Below, in pieces: positions 1-9,810 of a stretch of 64,000 bases of DNA; position 1 is the stretch's first letter, and every line of letters begins with the position of its first letter. Under the pieces are notes generated by a model. The model was not told the origin of the DNA and made no database searches. It worked only from the letters and a program-made list of their open reading frames with translations. A program made the translations under genes and the position numbers. This DNA comes from Brevundimonas vesicularis (GTDB lineage Bacteria > Pseudomonadota > Alphaproteobacteria > Caulobacterales > Caulobacteraceae), in NCBI RefSeq assembly GCF_027105095.1, contig NZ_CP114278.1, positions 2,046,001-2,110,000 of the forward strand. Direction: 5' to 3'.

Positions 1-155
1 ACCGACACCGCCAGGGTGACCAGGGTGGTGATCAGCGCGATCCAGCGCGCGGCCGGCGCGGCAGCATCGGCCGACTTTGACGTCAGCCGGGCGGCGAAGA
101 TCGCCAGGGCCCCGACCAGGGGCAGGAATGTAACGAGGCTCAGGATGTAGGGCAC
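1..155 (-). CDS. nuoM: NADH-quinone oxidoreductase subunit M (partial, N-terminal end)
   Basis: Only the first 51 or so codons are in the window; the gene runs off the left edge. It begins with GTG at 155, and the N-terminus MPYILSLVTFLPLVGALAIF is typical of NuoM, one of the antiporter-like proton-pumping subunits in the membrane arm of complex I. A GGGGAG ribosome site lies inside the end of nuoL, and only 4 bases separate the two genes, so it continues the nuo operon. The call rests on this short hydrophobic start and on position, but the nuoK-L-M order is nearly universal. Confidence 0.9.
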   Translation of the reverse strand, partial: MPYILSLVTFLPLVGALAIFAARLTSKSADAAAPAARWIALITTLVTLAVS

Positions 156-159
156 GAGA

Positions 160-2247
160 TCAGGCTCCCCACGCGAGGATGGCGAAGGTGAGCAGACCAG
201 CCACCCCGAGCAGCATCACGAAGGCGTAGTGATAGACATAGCCGGACTGGATCTTGCCCAGTCGAGCGGCGGATTTCAGCGACACCCAGGCGGCGCCGTT
301 CGGGCCCAGACCGTCGATGATCTTCACGTCGCAGATCTTCCAGAAGAAGTTCCCGATGGCGCGGAAGCCGCGCACGAAGACGAAGTCGTACAGCTCGTCG
401 AAATACCACTTGTTGTAGAGGAAGCGGTAGATGACGCCGTTCCGCTCGGCCATGCGACGGCCCATGCCCTCGCGAGCGACGTAGATCCAATAGGCGAACG
501 CGGTGCCGATCAGCGTCAGGATCAGCGGCGACCATTTCACCCAGGTCGGAACGTCGTGGCTTTCGTGCAGGACGTGGTTGTTCGCGCCGGTGAAGATCGC
601 GCCACGCCAGAACTCGCCCTCATGGTGGCCGATGAAGTGCGGCGCGAAGACGAAGCCGGCGGCGACGGCGCCGACCGACAGCAGGATCAGTGGGATCAGC
701 ATGACCAGCGGACTCTCATGCGGCTTCAGCGGACCATGATGACCGTGGTCGTCATGCGCATGATCGTCGTGTTGATCGCCGACCGGCTCGGAATGGGTTT
801 CCAGCTGGGCGTGGGAAGCGTGGTCGTCAGCATGATGGGCGTCGCCCTCTTCCTTCCACACCGGCTTGTTGTGGAAGGTCATGAAGACCAGGCGCCACGA
901 ATAGTAGGCCGTCAGACCGGCGGCGATGATGCCGACGAAGAAGGCGAACAGACCGATGGCCGAGTGACCCGAGGCCGCCGAGGCATAGGCGCTCTCGATG
1001 ATCGAGTCCTTGGAGTAGAAGCCGGCGAAGCCGCCGACGCCGGGGATGCCCAGGCCGGTGATGGCGATGGTGCCGATGGTCATCACCGCATAGGTGACCG
1101 GCAGCAGCTTCCACAGCCCGCCCATCTTCCGCATGTCCTGCTCGTGGTGCATGCCGTGGATCACAGAGCCGGCGCCCAAGAACAGCAAGGCCTTGAAGAA
1201 GGCGTGCGTGAACAGGTGGAACATGGCCGCCTGATAGGCGCCGACGCCCGCCGCGAAGAACATGTAGCCCAGCTGCGAACAGGTCGAATAGGCGATGACC
1301 CGCTTGATGTCGTTCTGGGTCAGGCCGACCGTGGCGGCGAATAGGGCGGTGATGGCGCCGATGATGGCGATGATCTGCGACGCGCCCGGCGCATATTCAT
1401 AGATGGGGCTCAGCAGGCAGACCATATAGACGCCGGCGGTGACCATGGTCGCGGCGTGGATCAGCGCCGAAACCGGGGTCGGGCCTTCCATCGCGTCCGG
1501 CAGCCAGGTGTGCAGGAAGAACTGGGCCGACTTGCCCATGGCGCCGATGAACAGCAGGAATCCGGCCAGATCCAGCGCGGACCACTGGACGCCCAGGAAC
1601 TCCCACGTCGTGCCGGCCTTGGTGGCGATCAGCGGGAACAGTTCGGCAAAGTTGATGGTGCCGTACATCCAGAAGATCGTCATGATCCCCAGCACGAAAC
1701 CGAAGTCGCCGACGCGGTTGACGACGAAGGCCTTGATGGCGGCGGCGCTGGCCGTCGGCTTCTTGAACCAGAAGCCGATCAGCAGATAGGACGCCAGGCC
1801 CACGCCTTCCCAGCCGAAGAAGATCTGCATGAAGTCGGCCGCCGTCACCAGCGCCAGCATCATGAAGGTGAACAGCGACAGATAGGCGAAGAAGCGCGGC
1901 CGGCTGTCGTCCTCGGCCATGTAGCCCCAGGAATACAGGTGAACCAGCGACGACACGCTGGTGACCACGATCAGCATGGTCGCCGACAGGGCGTCGATGC
2001 GGATCGACCAGGCCGACTGGAAGTCGCCGACATTGATAAAGGGCGCCAGCCGGATGGTGAAGGGCTCCAGGTGGCCCCAGGTCCATTGGCCGAACACCGT
2101 CCAGGCGACGGCGCACGAGAAGAACAGCAGGCCGGTCGTGACGGCCTGCGACGGGATATTGCCGATCCGGCGTCCGAAGAAGCCGGCGATGGCCGCGCCC
2201 AGCAGCGGGGCGAAGATCCCGAGAATGACGAGGGTATGGAAAGTCAC
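160..2247 (-). CDS. nuoL: NADH-quinone oxidoreductase subunit L
   Basis: The 695-residue protein is the large distal antiporter-like subunit of complex I, which couples quinone reduction to proton pumping. It shows many membrane helices, the conserved [18 protein letters not shown] segment with a buried Glu near residue 147, and the broken-helix stretch [19 protein letters not shown] near residues 247-265. Family members usually carry about 600-700 residues. An unusual hydrophilic insert at residues about 471-510 is very rich in His and Asp and sits between late helices. The gene starts with ATG two bases after the nuoK stop and is followed 4 bases later by nuoM. Confidence 0.97.
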   Translation of the reverse strand: MTFHTLVILGIFAPLLGAAIAGFFGRRIGNIPSQAVTTGLLFFSCAVAWTVFGQWTWGHLEPFTIRLAPFINVGDFQSAWSIRIDALSATMLIVVTSVSSLVHLYSWGYMAEDDSRPRFFAYLSLFTFMMLALVTAADFMQIFFGWEGVGLASYLLIGFWFKKPTASAAAIKAFVVNRVGDFGFVLGIMTIFWMYGTINFAELFPLIATKAGTTWEFLGVQWSALDLAGFLLFIGAMGKSAQFFLHTWLPDAMEGPTPVSALIHAATMVTAGVYMVCLLSPIYEYAPGASQIIAIIGAITALFAATVGLTQNDIKRVIAYSTCSQLGYMFFAAGVGAYQAAMFHLFTHAFFKALLFLGAGSVIHGMHHEQDMRKMGGLWKLLPVTYAVMTIGTIAITGLGIPGVGGFAGFYSKDSIIESAYASAASGHSAIGLFAFFVGIIAAGLTAYYSWRLVFMTFHNKPVWKEEGDAHHADDHASHAQLETHSEPVGDQHDDHAHDDHGHHGPLKPHESPLVMLIPLILLSVGAVAAGFVFAPHFIGHHEGEFWRGAIFTGANNHVLHESHDVPTWVKWSPLILTLIGTAFAYWIYVAREGMGRRMAERNGVIYRFLYNKWYFDELYDFVFVRGFRAIGNFFWKICDVKIIDGLGPNGAAWVSLKSAARLGKIQSGYVYHYAFVMLLGVAGLLTFAILAWGA

Positions 2248-2249
2248 GC

Positions 2250-2555
2250 TCAGCCCTTCATCACGGAAGCGTCGTCCACGGCGATGTCGCCGCGGTTACG
2301 GAAGAAGGTCACCAGGATGGCCAGGCCGACGGCGGCTTCGGCCGCGGCGACGGTCAGGACGAACATCGCCATGATCTGCCCGCTGATCTCGTTCAGATAG
2401 GCCGAGAAGGCGACGAAGTTGATGTTCACCGACAGCAGGATCAGCTCGATCGACATCAGGATGATGATGACGTTCTTGCGGTTCACGAAGATGCCGAACA
2501 CCCCGATGGTGAACAGGATCGCAGCGACCGTCAGATAGTGGGTCAGACCGATCAT
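2250..2555 (-). CDS. nuoK: NADH-quinone oxidoreductase subunit K
   Basis: This is a 101-residue, three-helix membrane protein of the usual NuoK length. It starts [20 protein letters not shown] and carries the conserved [17 protein letters not shown] helix, whose Glu lies in the proton-transfer path of complex I. Its ATG overlaps the nuoJ stop by one base and nuoL follows after two bases, so the genes are translationally coupled. Nothing is unusual. Confidence 0.97.
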   Translation of the reverse strand: MIGLTHYLTVAAILFTIGVFGIFVNRKNVIIILMSIELILLSVNINFVAFSAYLNEISGQIMAMFVLTVAAAEAAVGLAILVTFFRNRGDIAVDDASVMKG

Positions 2556-3181
2556 CAGAGAAGCTCCTCGGCGCTGACGCCTTCACCCGTGGCGGCGGAC
2601 TTGATCTCGACCGATTTGCGGCGGTCGCGGTTCACCTGGTCGCCGGGGTTCTGGCGTTTGATGTGCGGCTTGTGGCGCAGGGTCAGGGTGATGGCGCCGA
2701 TCATCGCGATCAGCAACACGATCCCGGCCGCCTGGAAGAAATAGACATAGTCTGTGTAGAGCACGCGACCGATGGCCTCGACATTCGTTACGCTGGCGTC
2801 CGGCGCACCCGGCGCCGGCAGGCCCGCAGCGGCGCCGCCCTGGACCACGGCGACCGAGACGATGATCATCTCCACCAGCAGCACAGCGGCGATGATGGCG
2901 CCCAGCGGCAGGTAGCGCGCGTAGCCTTCGCGCAGCTTCAGGAAGTCCACGTCCAGCATCATGACGACGAACAGGAACAGCACCGCGACCGCGCCCACAT
3001 AGACGACGACCAGCAGCATCGCCAGGAACTCGGCGCCCAGCAGGACGAACAGACCCGCCGACGAGAAGAAGGCCAGGATCAACCACAGCACGCTGTGCAC
3101 CGGGTTGCGCGCGGTCACGACCAGAAGGCCGGAAACCGTGGCGACCGCCGCCAGCAGATAGAAGGCTATGCCTTGCAGCAT
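2555..3181 (-). CDS. nuoJ: NADH-quinone oxidoreductase subunit J
   Basis: The 208-residue membrane protein has five predicted helices, including the segment [20 protein letters not shown], whose pi-bulge region is characteristic of NuoJ. The family is usually about 170-205 residues. The C-terminal tail is charged and cytoplasmic. It belongs to the complex I membrane arm next to NuoK. The gene is separated from nuoI by a 173-base gap holding two hairpins, the only sizeable gap in the nuo operon here, so some independent control of nuoJKLM is possible. Confidence 0.96.
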   Translation of the reverse strand: MLQGIAFYLLAAVATVSGLLVVTARNPVHSVLWLILAFFSSAGLFVLLGAEFLAMLLVVVYVGAVAVLFLFVVMMLDVDFLKLREGYARYLPLGAIIAAVLLVEMIIVSVAVVQGGAAAGLPAPGAPDASVTNVEAIGRVLYTDYVYFFQAAGIVLLIAMIGAITLTLRHKPHIKRQNPGDQVNRDRRKSVEIKSAATGEGVSAEELL

Positions 3182-3257
3182 GTCGGGACGAAGCCCCTTT
3201 CGTATCGGCCGCGACCCCGTTCAGGAATCGCCGACCCGTTTAGCGAGATGCTGCCTA

Positions 3258-3292
3258 GTTCAAGTCCTCTTCCTCTTGAAGAGGTCTTGAAC
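3258..3292. repeat. Hairpin in the nuoI-nuoJ gap
   Basis: Two 15-base arms (GTTCAAGTCCTCTTC and GAAGAGGTCTTGAAC) face each other across a 5-base loop with one mismatch. No T-run follows on the minus strand, so it is not a standard terminator; it could be a partial attenuator or a processing site between nuoI and nuoJ. Confidence 0.6.
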
Positions 3293-3305
3293 GGCAACTG
3301 TAGTG

Positions 3306-3355
3306 GAGCGTGATCTTGTCCGAAAAACCGGTAGTCACTTTTCGGAATCACGCTC
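3306..3355. repeat. Dispersed alphaproteobacterial palindromic repeat
   Basis: Outer arms GAGCGTGAT (3306-3314) and ATCACGCTC (3347-3355) are perfect. Inner arms TCCGAAAA (3319-3326) and TTTTCGGA (3339-3346) enclose ACCGGT. This nested palindrome resembles a short intergenic repeat I recall from many alphaproteobacterial genomes. The last base of the nuoI stop codon lies inside the right arm, so the element abuts the coding region with no spacer. Confidence 0.75.
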
Positions 3356-3846
3356 TAGCGGTAAGGCGCGTCGAGTTCCAGATTCTTGGCGATCTGCCGT
3401 TCCCAGCGGTCGCCGTTATCAAGCAGGCGTTGCTTGTCGTAGAGCAGCTCTTCGCGCGTCTCGACGGCGAACTCCGAGTTCGGCCCTTCCACGATGGCGT
3501 CCACCGGGCAGGCCTCCTGGCACAGACCGCAGTAGATGCACTTGACCATGTCGATGTCGTAGCGGGTCGTGCGGCGGCTGCCGTCGGCGCGCGGCTCGGC
3601 CTCGATGGTGATGGCCTGGGCCGGGCAGATGGCCTCGCACAGCTTGCAGGCGATGCAGCGTTCCTCACCGTTCGCATAGCGACGCAACGCGTGTTCGCCA
3701 CGGAAACGCGGCGACTGCGGATTGCGCTCGAACGGATAGTTCACCGTCATCTTGGGACGGGCCATATATTTCAGCGACAGACCGATGGCGCCGATGACGT
3801 CCAGCATCATCGCGCCCTTGGTCGCCTGGACGATACGGGTGAACAT
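3355..3846 (-). CDS. nuoI: NADH-quinone oxidoreductase subunit I
   Basis: The 163-residue protein is the ferredoxin-like subunit that carries clusters N6a and N6b to the quinone site. Two 4Fe-4S motifs are visible: [12 protein letters not shown] and [16 protein letters not shown]. Length is normal for the alphaproteobacterial form. Its ATG overlaps the stop of the preceding small gene. The stop codon (TAG at 3355-3357) touches a palindromic repeat. Confidence 0.98.
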   Translation of the reverse strand: MFTRIVQATKGAMMLDVIGAIGLSLKYMARPKMTVNYPFERNPQSPRFRGEHALRRYANGEERCIACKLCEAICPAQAITIEAEPRADGSRRTTRYDIDMVKCIYCGLCQEACPVDAIVEGPNSEFAVETREELLYDKQRLLDNGDRWERQIAKNLELDAPYR

Positions 3847-4037
3847 CAGGGCTTATCCTTGGGGGCGGGCGTCGTCTTGGGGGCGGTCTGGGAAGCGGTC
3901 TGGCTGGCGCGCCAGTCGTGTTCGATGCGGTCCTGGCGTTGCTGCCATTGATAGCTCGACTCGGGCATGCGCGACGCGTCGGGCGCGCATGCGGCGGTCA
4001 TCGTCAGAAGACCGAGGCCGATGATGAGGCCGCGCAT
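3846..4037 (-). CDS. Small putative lipoprotein or secreted peptide within the nuo operon
   Basis: I do not recognise a family. The 63-residue product starts [20 protein letters not shown], which looks like a short signal peptide ending in Ala-Ala-Cys. The lipobox is weak because Thr rather than Leu sits at -3. The rest is hydrophilic, rich in Gln, Thr and Pro. The ATG overlaps the nuoH stop (TGATG) and the stop overlaps the nuoI start, so it is translated in step with complex I. A GTG one codon upstream is an alternative start. An assembly or membrane-arm accessory role is only a guess. Confidence 0.6.
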   Translation of the reverse strand: MRGLIIGLGLLTMTAACAPDASRMPESSYQWQQRQDRIEHDWRASQTASQTAPKTTPAPKDKP

Positions 4038-5110
4038 CACGACCCCACCACGAAGACGCGCCAGGCCGACACGATCACGACCGCGACCAGCGACGTCGGC
4101 AGGAAGATTTTCCAGCCCAGGCGCATCAGTTGGTCATAGCGATAGCGCGGCACGAAGGCCTTCACCATCGAGATCATGATGAACCAGAAGACCGTCTTGG
4201 CCATGAAGGTCAGCAGATAGATCGTATAGGCAATCCAGGCCGGCAGCCCATCCATCCAGGCCTGTGGCACGCCGGGGTTCCAGCCGCCGAAGAACAGCAG
4301 GCTGATCATCGCCGACATGAAGACGATGTTGACGTACTCGCCCATCATGAACAGCAGATACGGCGTCGAGCTGTATTCGACCTGATAACCGGCGACCAGT
4401 TCGGATTCGGCCTCGGGCAGGTCGAACGGCGGGCGGTTGGTCTCGGCCAAAGCCGAGATGAAGAAGATGATCGACATCGGGAACAGGATCACGACCAGCG
4501 GCCAGGTGTCGGCGCCGCCGCCGAAGCCGTACCAGTTCCAGAACATGCCCTTCTGGCTGTCGACAATGGCCGACAGGTTCATGGTGCCGGCCAGCAGGAT
4601 CACATTGATGATGATCAGGCCCAGCGAGACTTCATAGGACACCATCTGCGCCGCCGAACGCAGCGAGCCCAGGAAGGGATACTTCGAGTTCGAAGCCCAG
4701 CCGCCCATGATGATGCCGTAAACGCCAAGCGACGACACGGCAAAGATGTACAGGATGCCGACGTTCAGGTCCGACACGACCCAGCCGGGCGCGAACGGAA
4801 TGACCGCCCAGGCCATGAAGGCCAGGATGACGGTGATGATCGGGGCGATGATGAAGACCGCCTTGTCCGCGCCGGCCGGGATCACGACCTCCTTCAGCAC
4901 GAACTTGATCATGTCGGCGAAGGATTGAAGCAGGCCGAAGGGACCGACGACGTTCGGACCCTTGCGCATCTGCACCCCGGCCCAGACCTTGCGGTCGGCC
5001 AGCAGCAGGAAGGCGACGGCGATCAGCACGCCGACCGTGATCAGCAGGACCTGGCCGACCGTGATCAGCGTCCAGCCCAGAGGGGTGGCCCAGAAGGAAA
5101 CGGGGTCCAT
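4037..5110 (-). CDS. nuoH: NADH-quinone oxidoreductase subunit H
   Basis: This 357-residue membrane protein has eight or more helices. NuoH forms the entry of the quinone chamber and joins the membrane arm to the peripheral arm. Conserved loops are visible: [18 protein letters not shown] and [20 protein letters not shown], the latter lining the quinone pocket. Length matches the family (about 325-360). It starts 3 bases after nuoG. Confidence 0.98.
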   Translation of the reverse strand: MDPVSFWATPLGWTLITVGQVLLITVGVLIAVAFLLLADRKVWAGVQMRKGPNVVGPFGLLQSFADMIKFVLKEVVIPAGADKAVFIIAPIITVILAFMAWAVIPFAPGWVVSDLNVGILYIFAVSSLGVYGIIMGGWASNSKYPFLGSLRSAAQMVSYEVSLGLIIINVILLAGTMNLSAIVDSQKGMFWNWYGFGGGADTWPLVVILFPMSIIFFISALAETNRPPFDLPEAESELVAGYQVEYSSTPYLLFMMGEYVNIVFMSAMISLLFFGGWNPGVPQAWMDGLPAWIAYTIYLLTFMAKTVFWFIMISMVKAFVPRYRYDQLMRLGWKIFLPTSLVAVVIVSAWRVFVVGS

Positions 5111-5113
5111 GGC

Positions 5114-7159
5114 TTACTCCGCCGCCATTGCGACCGGCTGGGTCCGCAGGGCGGACAGCTCGGCCATCGTCGCGCTGGCGCGCGCTATCGGATTGGAAAG
5201 ATACGGGTCGGTCACCGCCGAGACGAAGGCGCGGTCGCCCAGATCGCCCTTGGCGCCCAGGGCCGCCACGTCGAACGTCGCCGGCGCGGGCAGATAGTCG
5301 ATCCGGCCGAAGGTCGGATGATCACCCATCAGCCTGGCGCGCAGTTGCTCCAGCGTGTCGTAAGGCAGGGTTTGATCGACGCGCGCCGACAGGGCGCGGA
5401 TGATGGCCCAGTCTTCCTTGGCCTCGCCCTTGGGGAAGACGACGCGTTCGGCCATCTGCACCCGGCCCTCGGTGTTGACGTACAGGCCGGCCTTCTCGGT
5501 GTAGGCCGCGCCCGGCAGGATCACGTCCGCGCCGTGCGCGCCGCGGTCGCCGTGGCTGCCCAGATAGACGCGGAAGGCGTTCGAACCGGTCGGATCGACC
5601 TCATCGGCGCCCAACAGGAACAGCACGTCCAGCGCATCCGGTTTCAGCATCTCAGAGACCGTCAGGCCGCCGTCAGCCGGCACGAAGCCCATGTCCAGAC
5701 CGGCGACGCGCGACGCGGCGTGGTGCAGGACATTAAAGCCGTTCCAGCCGTCAGCGACGACGCCGACCTTCTTGGCCAGGGCGCCGAGCGCGTTCAGAAC
5801 GGCCGGACCGCCCTCCCCGCCCAGCGCGCCGGAGCCGACTATGATCGCCGGGCGCTCGGCCTTGGTCAGGAAGTCCAGCGCCGACTTCGGCAGCTTGGCC
5901 AGGGTCTGCGTGCCTGCGCCCAGATAGGCGTAGTCGAACGTCAGGTCGGCCTGTTCGCCGATCAGGCCGATCTCCATGTCGCCCTTCAGCCAGGCCTTGC
6001 GCAGGCGGGCGTTCAGCAGCGGCGCCTCGGTGCGCGGATTGGCGCCGACGATCAGAACAGCGTCAGCCTTTTCAATGCCTTCCAAGCCGGAGTTGAACAG
6101 CCAGCCTTCACGCGGTCCATAACCCAGGGCGGCGCCATCCTGGCGGCAGTCGGTGTTGTTGGAGCCGAGCGCGCGGAACAGGTCAAGCGTCGCCTTCATC
6201 GACTCGGCGTCCTGCAGGTCGCCGGCGATGACGCCGATGCGGTCGGCCGGCGCGGCCTTCAGCTTGGCGGCGACGGCGTCCAGCGCCTCGTTCCACGAGG
6301 CGGCGCGCAGCTTGCCGTTCTCACGGATCCACGGACGGTCCAGACGACGCGCGGTCAGGCCGTCGATGACATAGCGGCTCTTGTCCGACAGCCACTCCTC
6401 GTTGATGCCCTCGTTGACGCGCGGCAGCACGCGCATGACCTCGGACCCGCGGTAGTCGGCGCGGATGTTCGAGCCCAAGGCGTCCATGACGTCGATGGTC
6501 TCGGTCTTCTTCAGTTCCCACGGACGATAGTGGTACTGCCACGGACGGTGCGTCAGGGCGCCGACAGGGCACAGGTCGTTGACGTTGCCCGACAGTTCCG
6601 AGGCGACCGACTTCTCCAGATAGGTCGTGATCTCGGCGTCCTCGCCGCGCGAGATCATGCCGATGTCCGGCACGCCGGCGACTTCGGTGATGAAGCGGAC
6701 GCAGCGCGTGCACTGGATGCAGCGCGTCATGAAGGTCTTGATGGTCGGACCCATCGCCTTTTCTTCGACCGCGCGCTTGTTCTCCGAATAGCGCGAGCCG
6801 TCGCGGCCATAGCCGACCGACTGGTCCTGCAGGTCGCACTCGCCGCCCTGGTCGCAGATCGGGCAATCCAGCGGGTGGTTGATGAGCAGGAATTCCATCA
6901 CCCCTTCGCGGGCCTTCTTGACCATCGGCGTGTCGGTGAAGATTTCCTGGCCGTCGGCGGCCGGAAGCGCGCACGAAGCCTGCGGCTTCGGCGGTCCAGG
7001 CTTCACCTCGACCAGGCACATGCGGCAGTTGCCGGCGATGGACAGGCGCTCGTGATAGCAAAAGCGCGGAATCTCTTGTCCCGCGCGTTCGGCGACCTGG
7101 AGCACGGTCATGCCGGGCTCGAACTCGGTTTCGACGCCGTTGACCTTGGCGATAGGCAT
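5114..7159 (-). CDS. nuoG: NADH-quinone oxidoreductase subunit G
   Basis: The start chosen is ATG at 7159 (MPIAKVNGVETEFEPG), giving 681 residues, close to the usual alphaproteobacterial length. Upstream codons in frame overlap the preceding lipoprotein gene and look non-coding. The N-terminus carries a 2Fe-2S set (CYHERLSIAGNCRMC), the N5 and N4 region (CDQGGECDLQDQSVGYG and CIQCTRCVRF) and a molybdopterin-oxidoreductase-like C-terminal domain that has lost its cofactor role in this family. It conducts electrons along the peripheral arm. Confidence 0.97.
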   Translation of the reverse strand: MPIAKVNGVETEFEPGMTVLQVAERAGQEIPRFCYHERLSIAGNCRMCLVEVKPGPPKPQASCALPAADGQEIFTDTPMVKKAREGVMEFLLINHPLDCPICDQGGECDLQDQSVGYGRDGSRYSENKRAVEEKAMGPTIKTFMTRCIQCTRCVRFITEVAGVPDIGMISRGEDAEITTYLEKSVASELSGNVNDLCPVGALTHRPWQYHYRPWELKKTETIDVMDALGSNIRADYRGSEVMRVLPRVNEGINEEWLSDKSRYVIDGLTARRLDRPWIRENGKLRAASWNEALDAVAAKLKAAPADRIGVIAGDLQDAESMKATLDLFRALGSNNTDCRQDGAALGYGPREGWLFNSGLEGIEKADAVLIVGANPRTEAPLLNARLRKAWLKGDMEIGLIGEQADLTFDYAYLGAGTQTLAKLPKSALDFLTKAERPAIIVGSGALGGEGGPAVLNALGALAKKVGVVADGWNGFNVLHHAASRVAGLDMGFVPADGGLTVSEMLKPDALDVLFLLGADEVDPTGSNAFRVYLGSHGDRGAHGADVILPGAAYTEKAGLYVNTEGRVQMAERVVFPKGEAKEDWAIIRALSARVDQTLPYDTLEQLRARLMGDHPTFGRIDYLPAPATFDVAALGAKGDLGDRAFVSAVTDPYLSNPIARASATMAELSALRTQPVAMAAE

Positions 7160-7548
7160 CAGCGGGCCTCTTGCTTGGCGGCGGGAGCCGCCATTTGTAC
7201 ATCCACGGACATCGGCTGACCGTCGCGGAACAGGCCCGCGCCGTCGGCTTCCGCCCGGCATTCGAATTCCAGCCTGCCACCATCGACCGGCGCGCGCCAC
7301 GACACCTGGGCCGTGCGTTCACCGGTGGCGGTGAAGGCGATGGCGTCGCCTTCCTGGCCATACATGCGGTTCACCACGTCGCGGCAAGCCGTCTCGAGGT
7401 TCGCCGGAGTCGCCGCCATCGCGACAGGCGCGACTTGAGCGGGGGCGGCCGTCGCAGGCGCGGTCGACGCTTCAGGCGCAACCTTTTCCCCCTCGCCGCA
7501 AGCGGCGAGGATCGGAAGCGTCAGCAACAGGGCGACGGCGAGGCGCAT
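7159..7548 (-). CDS. Putative lipoprotein between nuoF and nuoG
   Basis: The 129-residue product starts MRLAVALLLTLPILAACGEG, a clear lipoprotein signal with lipobox ILAAC. A low-complexity Ala/Pro linker follows (residues about 25-50), then a compact domain with two Cys that could pair (CRDVVNRMYG and LEFECRAEADG). The start is three bases after the nuoF stop and the stop overlaps the nuoG ATG. I do not know the family. Its place suggests co-expression with complex I, but a periplasmic lipoprotein is not a known subunit. Confidence 0.75.
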   Translation of the reverse strand: MRLAVALLLTLPILAACGEGEKVAPEASTAPATAAPAQVAPVAMAATPANLETACRDVVNRMYGQEGDAIAFTATGERTAQVSWRAPVDGGRLEFECRAEADGAGLFRDGQPMSVDVQMAAPAAKQEAR

Positions 7549-7550
7549 CT

Positions 7551-8864
7551 CTACTCCGCCGCGATCGCGTGGCCGGCGAAGTTCGCACGGCGGCTGCGAT
7601 AGTTCGCGATCCGCTCTTCGATCTCGTGACGGAAGTGACGGATCAGGCCCTGAACCGGCCAGGCGGCCGCGTCGCCCAGGGCGCAGATCGTGTGCCCCTC
7701 GACTTGTCCGGCGACGTCCAGCAGCAGGTCGATTTCCGACGGATCGGCCTCGCCCACGGCCATCCGCTCCAGCACGCGCCACATCCAGCCCGTGCCTTCG
7801 CGGCACGGCGTGCACTGGCCGCAGCTCTCGTGTTTAAAGAAGTAGCTGATGCGGGCGATCGCCTTCACGATGTCGGTGGATTCGTCCATGACCGTCACGC
7901 CGGCGGTGCCCAGCGAAGAGCGAACCTCGCGCATGGAATCGAAGTCCATCAGGACCGTCTCGGCCTGTTCGCGCGTGATCACCGGGCAGGACGCGCCGCC
8001 GGGGATGATGGCCTTCAGATTGCTCCAGCCGCCACGCACGCCGCCGCCGTGATCCTCGATCAGCTGACGCAGCGGGATCGACATGGCCTCTTCGACCACG
8101 CAGGGCGTGTTCACGTGGCCGGACAGGGACATCAGCTTGGTGCCGGTGTTGTTCGGACGGCCGAAGCTGGCGAACCAGTCGGCGCCGCGACGCAGGATCG
8201 TGCCGACGACGGCTATCGACTCGACGTTGTTCACCGTGGTCGGGCAGCCGTACAGACCCGCGCCGGCCGGGAACGGCGGCTTCAGGCGGGGTTGACCCTT
8301 CTTGCCTTCCAACGATTCCAGCAGAGCCGTCTCTTCGCCGCAGATATAGGCGCCCGCGCCATGGTGAATATAGACGTGGAAGTCCCAGCCGTGGACGTTG
8401 CCGTCGCCGATCAGCTTGGCCTCATAGGCCTGCTTGACGGCCGCTTCCATCCGCTCGCGCTCCAGCACGTACTCGCCGCGCAGATAGATGTAGCAGGCAT
8501 GGGCCTGCATCGCGAAGCTGGCGATCAGCGCGCCTTCGATCAGCAGGTGCGGATCATGACGCATGATCTCGCGGTCCTTGCAGGTCGCGGGCTCGGATTC
8601 GTCGGCGTTGATGACCAGGTAGTGAGGACGATCCTTCACATCCTTGGGCATGAACGACCACTTCAGCCCGGTCGAGAAGCCTGCGCCGCCCCGGCCGCGC
8701 AGACCCGAGGCCTTGACGTTGTTGATGATCCAGTCGCGGCCAAGGTCCAGCATGTCCTTGGTGGCGTTCCAGGCACCGCGGTTCTTCGCCCCGTCCAGCG
8801 TCCAGTCGTGGAAGCCGTACAGGTTGGTGAAGATGCGATCCTTGTCTTCGAGAATGCCGACCAT
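7551..8864 (-). CDS. nuoF: NADH-quinone oxidoreductase subunit F
   Basis: The 437-residue protein is the NADH- and FMN-binding subunit that starts electron flow. It shows the glycine-rich nucleotide segment [16 protein letters not shown], the FMN region [17 protein letters not shown], and the N3 4Fe-4S ligands in [15 protein letters not shown]. The start at 8864 ([12 protein letters not shown]) fits family N-termini; longer readings enter the upstream gene in another frame. A 5-base gap follows the small membrane protein gene. Confidence 0.98.
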   Translation of the reverse strand: MVGILEDKDRIFTNLYGFHDWTLDGAKNRGAWNATKDMLDLGRDWIINNVKASGLRGRGGAGFSTGLKWSFMPKDVKDRPHYLVINADESEPATCKDREIMRHDPHLLIEGALIASFAMQAHACYIYLRGEYVLERERMEAAVKQAYEAKLIGDGNVHGWDFHVYIHHGAGAYICGEETALLESLEGKKGQPRLKPPFPAGAGLYGCPTTVNNVESIAVVGTILRRGADWFASFGRPNNTGTKLMSLSGHVNTPCVVEEAMSIPLRQLIEDHGGGVRGGWSNLKAIIPGGASCPVITREQAETVLMDFDSMREVRSSLGTAGVTVMDESTDIVKAIARISYFFKHESCGQCTPCREGTGWMWRVLERMAVGEADPSEIDLLLDVAGQVEGHTICALGDAAAWPVQGLIRHFRHEIEERIANYRSRRANFAGHAIAAE

Positions 8865-8869
8865 GGCCC

Positions 8870-9133
8870 TCAGAGTCCTTCCGCCAGACGGCGCTTGTGG
8901 TGGCGCGTGCGCATCCAGATGGCCGCGATGACCATCACCCAGCCCGCCGCCAGCATGAAGTAGGAGAGATTGACCGCCCACGGCCCGACTGCGCCCTGAC
9001 GCGAGATCAGGATCAGAACGGCCGCGCCGACGACCATGGCCAGGCCGCCCGCGCGCAGCGGACGCCCGACGTTGCGCAGTTCCTTGCGGTAGGCTGCGCG
9101 GCCCTCCTCGGTGTTCAGATCCGGCGGCGACAT
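8870..9133 (-). CDS. Small two-helix membrane protein within the nuo operon
   Basis: The product has 87 residues. A charged N-terminus with [14 protein letters not shown] is followed by two hydrophobic helices (residues about 28-45 and 54-73) and a basic tail. I do not recognise a named family. The ATG overlaps the nuoE stop (TGATG), and nuoF starts 5 bases downstream. A gene kept in such tight register with complex I genes is probably expressed with them; a scaffold or assembly role is inference. Confidence 0.7.
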   Translation of the reverse strand: MSPPDLNTEEGRAAYRKELRNVGRPLRAGGLAMVVGAAVLILISRQGAVGPWAVNLSYFMLAAGWVMVIAAIWMRTRHHKRRLAEGL

Positions 9134-9810
9134 CAGGCCGGGGCCTTCTCGACCGGCGCGGGGTCGCTGTTCGGCAGCTTATTGATCGGCTTGGCGGCCG
9201 AGCCGTCATACAGCGTCGCATCGAGCAGGGTCTTGGCCCCGCCCTCCGGCGCCGCATTGGTGCGACCAATGTAGGAGCCCGGCTCGGGCGTCTTGCCGGC
9301 GGCGAAGTCGTCGATGATCCGGCCGATCGTCTCGGGCGTCAGGTCCTCGAAATAGTAGTCGTTGATCTGGGCCATCGGCGCGTTGGAGCAGGCGCCCAGG
9401 CACTCGACTTCCTGCCAGGTGAAGCGGCCGTCGGCGGACAGATGATCCTTGGGACCGATCTTCTCCTTGCAGACGCGCATCAGCTCATTGGCGCCGCGCA
9501 GCATGCAAGGCGTGGTGCCGCACACCTGGATCAGCGCCGTCTTGCCGACCGGCTCCAGCATGAACATGGTGTAGAAGGTCGCCACCTCCAGCACCCGGAT
9601 ATAGGCCATGTCCAGCAGCTCGGCGATCGCGCGGATGGCAGGTTCGGACACCCAGCCTTCCTGCTTTTGCACCAGCCACAGGATCGGGATCACCGCCGAC
9701 TGACGACGGCCCTCGGGATACTTCTTGATCCACCATTCGGCCTTGGCCGTCGTATCGGCCGAGAAGGCGAACGAGGCGGGCTGTTCCTTGGCGAGACGAC
9801 GAACGCTCAT
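9133..9810 (-). CDS. nuoE: NADH-quinone oxidoreductase subunit E
   Basis: The start chosen is ATG at 9810 ([16 protein letters not shown]), giving 225 residues. The thioredoxin-like fold carries the N1a 2Fe-2S ligands in [10 protein letters not shown] and [10 protein letters not shown] Pro/Ala-rich C-terminal tail of about 50 residues goes beyond the core domain, which is common in alphaproteobacteria. It pairs with NuoF in the NADH dehydrogenase module. The gene overlaps nuoD by 4 bases. Confidence 0.97.
   Translation of the reverse strand: MSVRRLAKEQPASFAFSADTTAKAEWWIKKYPEGRRQSAVIPILWLVQKQEGWVSEPAIRAIAELLDMAYIRVLEVATFYTMFMLEPVGKTALIQVCGTTPCMLRGANELMRVCKEKIGPKDHLSADGRFTWQEVECLGACSNAPMAQINDYYFEDLTPETIGRIIDDFAAGKTPEPGSYIGRTNAAPEGGAKTLLDATLYDGSAAKPINKLPNSDPAPVEKAPA

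Noticed and set aside
4130-7219. Open frame of 1029 codons on the plus strand opposite nuoH and nuoG
   Set aside because: The translation is dominated by Arg, Gly, His, Asp and Gln, as expected from the antisense of GC-rich coding DNA. The opposite strand encodes conserved complex I subunits.
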